From positions 1 through 7,166 of the forward strand of contig JAHIRR010000141.1 in the NCBI GenBank assembly GCA_018818505.1: DNA of 7,166 bases, written 5' to 3'. Source of the stretch: Candidatus Omnitrophota bacterium (lineage in GTDB: Bacteria; Omnitrophota; Koll11; Gorgyraeales; Gorgyraeaceae). The translations under genes were made by a program, and so were the position numbers. The notes below the pieces were generated by a model. That model saw nothing but the letters and a program-made list of their open reading frames with translations, ran no database searches and was not told the origin of the DNA. The stretch's first letter is position 1. Every line of letters begins with the position of its first letter. Positions 6,137 through 7,166 of the stretch are shown piece after piece.

Positions 6137-6447
6137 ACAGTTTTAAGCAAATTGACGAAGCAAGGAAACTGCTGGGCTTAAATGAGACGGCAACGTTGGA
6201 AGAGATAAGGAACGCCTATCGTAAATTATCCCTGAAATATCATCCTGACAGATGTCCGAATAAGAAAAAGGAATGCGAAGAGATGTTTAAAAAAATAACC
6301 CATGCCAATGATGTGCTTATAGCTTATTGTATGGGCTATAAACATTCTTTTAAAGAAAAGGATGTGAGAAAGAATACAATGGACGAGGAAACTTACGAGC
6401 ATTTAAAGAGATTCTACGACGGCTGGCTGGTAGATTTGGGTTTATGA
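6133..6447 (+). CDS. Small J-domain co-chaperone
   Basis: This 104-residue protein has an N-terminal J domain at about residues 6-65: ARKLLGLNETATLEEIRNAYRKLSLKYHPDR, with the H37-P-D39 motif that stimulates DnaK-type ATPases. There is no Gly/Phe-rich region, zinc centre or DnaJ C-terminal domain, so it is a specialised co-chaperone and not DnaJ itself. The short tail (70-104, with SFKEKD and FYDGWLVDLGL) would recognise its client. It shares the ATGA overlap with the CDF-NifX gene, with AGGTGG at 6123-6128 as ribosome site, so the two are made together. In iron-sulphur assembly, HscB is a J protein that hands a scaffold to HscA; a similar role with the NifX domain is plausible but inferred. 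Confidence 0.9.
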   Translation: MNSFKQIDEARKLLGLNETATLEEIRNAYRKLSLKYHPDRCPNKKKECEEMFKKITHANDVLIAYCMGYKHSFKEKDVRKNTMDEETYEHLKRFYDGWLVDLGL

Positions 6448-6519
6448 CCCATTCGATCCTTCGATGAACTCAGGATCGAATCCTGAGCTTGTCGAAGGAT
6501 TCGACTGTGCTCAGGGTCA
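6445..6519. repeat. Palindromic intergenic repeat, strong 21-bp hairpin
   Basis: The arms 6456-6476 and 6480-6500 can pair along 20 of 21 positions in RNA (18 Watson-Crick, two G-U pairs, one mismatch) around a 3-base loop. The motif contains TCCTTCGA and CTCAGGAT, a repeat type I recall as widespread in draft genomes of uncultured bacteria. Outer short arms TGACCC (6445-6450) and GGGTCA (6514-6519) enclose it, with the first TGA doubling as the stop codon of the J-domain gene. It lies directly after the likely operon end and could act as an mRNA 3' hairpin, though no T-run follows. Confidence 0.78.
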
Positions 6520-6564
6520 TCCCGAGTAAGCGAGGAGCGAAGCGACGAGCGCATCGAGGGATGA
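6517..6564. repeat. Second part of the repeat block, imperfect hairpin overlapping a start codon
   Basis: TCATCCC at 6517-6523 is complementary to GGGATGA at 6558-6564. Between them lies a GC-rich stretch built of near-repeats of AGCGA (about 6529-6551). The right arm contains the ATG at 6561 used by the following methyltransferase gene. The stretch is markedly richer in GC than the rest of the window, which supports it being an inserted repeat. Confidence 0.65.
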
Positions 6565-7166
6565 GCAGTATATTTGATAAGCATTATAAGAAATACGATG
6601 CCTGGTATGATACGCATAAATTTGCCTACCTATCTGAACTCAACGCTATCAGGAAGATTTTACCTAAGAGAGGTACGGGATTAGAAATCGGCGTAGGCAC
6701 AGGAATATTTGCAGCGTCTTTAGGAATTAAATTCGGCATTGATCCTTCGGAGAATATGATTAAACTTGCTGGTCAAAGAGGCATAGATGTAAAATTAGGT
6801 ATTGGCGAATCTCTTCCAGTTGGAGATAATGTTTTTGATTATATAGCGATTATTATTACTCTATGTTTTGTTATGGATCCGCAAAAGGTTTTAAAGGAAT
6901 GTAGAAGGGTTTTAAAGAAAAAGGGGAAGATTATCATCGGTATTATTGATAAAGATAGTTTCCTTGGTAAATTTTACCAGAAAAAGAAAAGCGTATTTTA
7001 CAAACAGGCAAATTTTTTTAGTGTCAGTGAGGTCATGGATTTACTTGAGACCGCAAGATTTAATAAATTTTCCTGTTATCAGACAATATTTCGATTGCCC
7101 GAGAAAATGGATTCAATTAATATGCCCCACAGAGGTTTTGGTAAAGGCGGATTTGTAGCAATTAGA
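6561..7166 (+). CDS. Class I SAM-dependent methyltransferase, 3' end outside window
   Basis: The frame is open from ATG 6561 to the window's end (202 codons, no stop), so the protein is incomplete or ends just beyond. It begins MSSIFDKHYKKYDAWYDTHK, a typical N-terminus of small methyltransferases, followed by motif I LEIGVGTG (about 41-48), the beta-2 acidic region FGIDPSENM (about 58-66), ESLPVGDNVFDYI (about 83-95) and VLKKKGKIIIGIID (about 118-131). The C-terminal part FFSVSEVMDLLETARF is the usual lid region. The family is certain; the substrate is unknown. The start lies within the palindromic repeat block. GAGGG abuts the ATG with no spacer and GAGGAG (6532-6537) is too far, so initiation may be weak or coupled to the upstream genes. 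It differs clearly from the methyltransferase at 588. Confidence 0.85.
   Translation, partial: MSSIFDKHYKKYDAWYDTHKFAYLSELNAIRKILPKRGTGLEIGVGTGIFAASLGIKFGIDPSENMIKLAGQRGIDVKLGIGESLPVGDNVFDYIAIIITLCFVMDPQKVLKECRRVLKKKGKIIIGIIDKDSFLGKFYQKKKSVFYKQANFFSVSEVMDLLETARFNKFSCYQTIFRLPEKMDSINMPHRGFGKGGFVAIR

Noticed and set aside
6414..6617. Minus-strand 67-codon frame across the repeat block
   Set aside because: Its Ser/Arg-rich product is simply the palindromic repeat translated; it overlaps two real genes.
6946..7158. Plus-strand 70-codon frame
   Set aside because: Out-of-frame shadow of the second methyltransferase, whose motifs continue through this region.
1..7166. Nitrogenase operon
   Set aside because: Only a NifX-type domain and a MinD-type ATPase tail are present; no nitrogenase structural or NifE/N genes are visible.

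Overview
The window is a compact, almost entirely plus-strand gene cluster at roughly 40% GC. It looks like an anaerobic bacterium, probably an uncultured lineage. The evidence is the gene content (MinD-family ATPase tail, COG0731-type radical SAM protein, DUF89 protein, NifX-domain protein) and two kinds of palindromic intergenic repeat of the sort common in environmental genomes. Candidate phyla such as Omnitrophota would fit, but the sequence alone cannot prove this.

Layout. Positions 1-321 hold the C-terminal end of a MinD/Mrp-type ATPase. A gap (322-587) follows, mostly filled by a MITE-like element with 20-bp terminal inverted repeats (335-550). From 588 to 6447 runs one tightly packed set of genes: SAM methyltransferase, DUF89 phosphatase-like protein, radical SAM protein, COG1237-like metallo-beta-lactamase-fold hydrolase, unrecognised histidine-rich membrane protein, thioredoxin with a WCMPC active site, possible 30-residue peptide, RG-rich zinc-ribbon protein, CDF cation transporter fused to a NifX-type domain, and small J-domain protein. 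Genes overlap or lie within about 20 bp of each other, apart from the 89-bp thioredoxin/zinc-ribbon gap that holds the small peptide. This suggests an operon. A palindromic repeat block (about 6445-6564) comes next, and then a second SAM methyltransferase that runs off the window. Its apparent ATG lies inside the repeat.

How the genes may work together (inference). The MinD-type ATPase, NifX domain, radical SAM enzyme, zinc ribbon, thioredoxin and J protein resemble accessory genes found around non-nitrogenase NifX/NifB-like proteins. No nitrogenase genes are visible. The core 4224-6447 (thioredoxin, zinc ribbon, CDF-NifX, J protein) is the most coherent unit and could couple metal transport at the membrane to metallocluster or metal handling in the cytoplasm. 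The 1234-3597 block (DUF89, radical SAM, metallo-hydrolase) looks like a metabolite-processing unit of unknown substrate. The histidine-rich membrane protein joins the two blocks and is the least understood gene.
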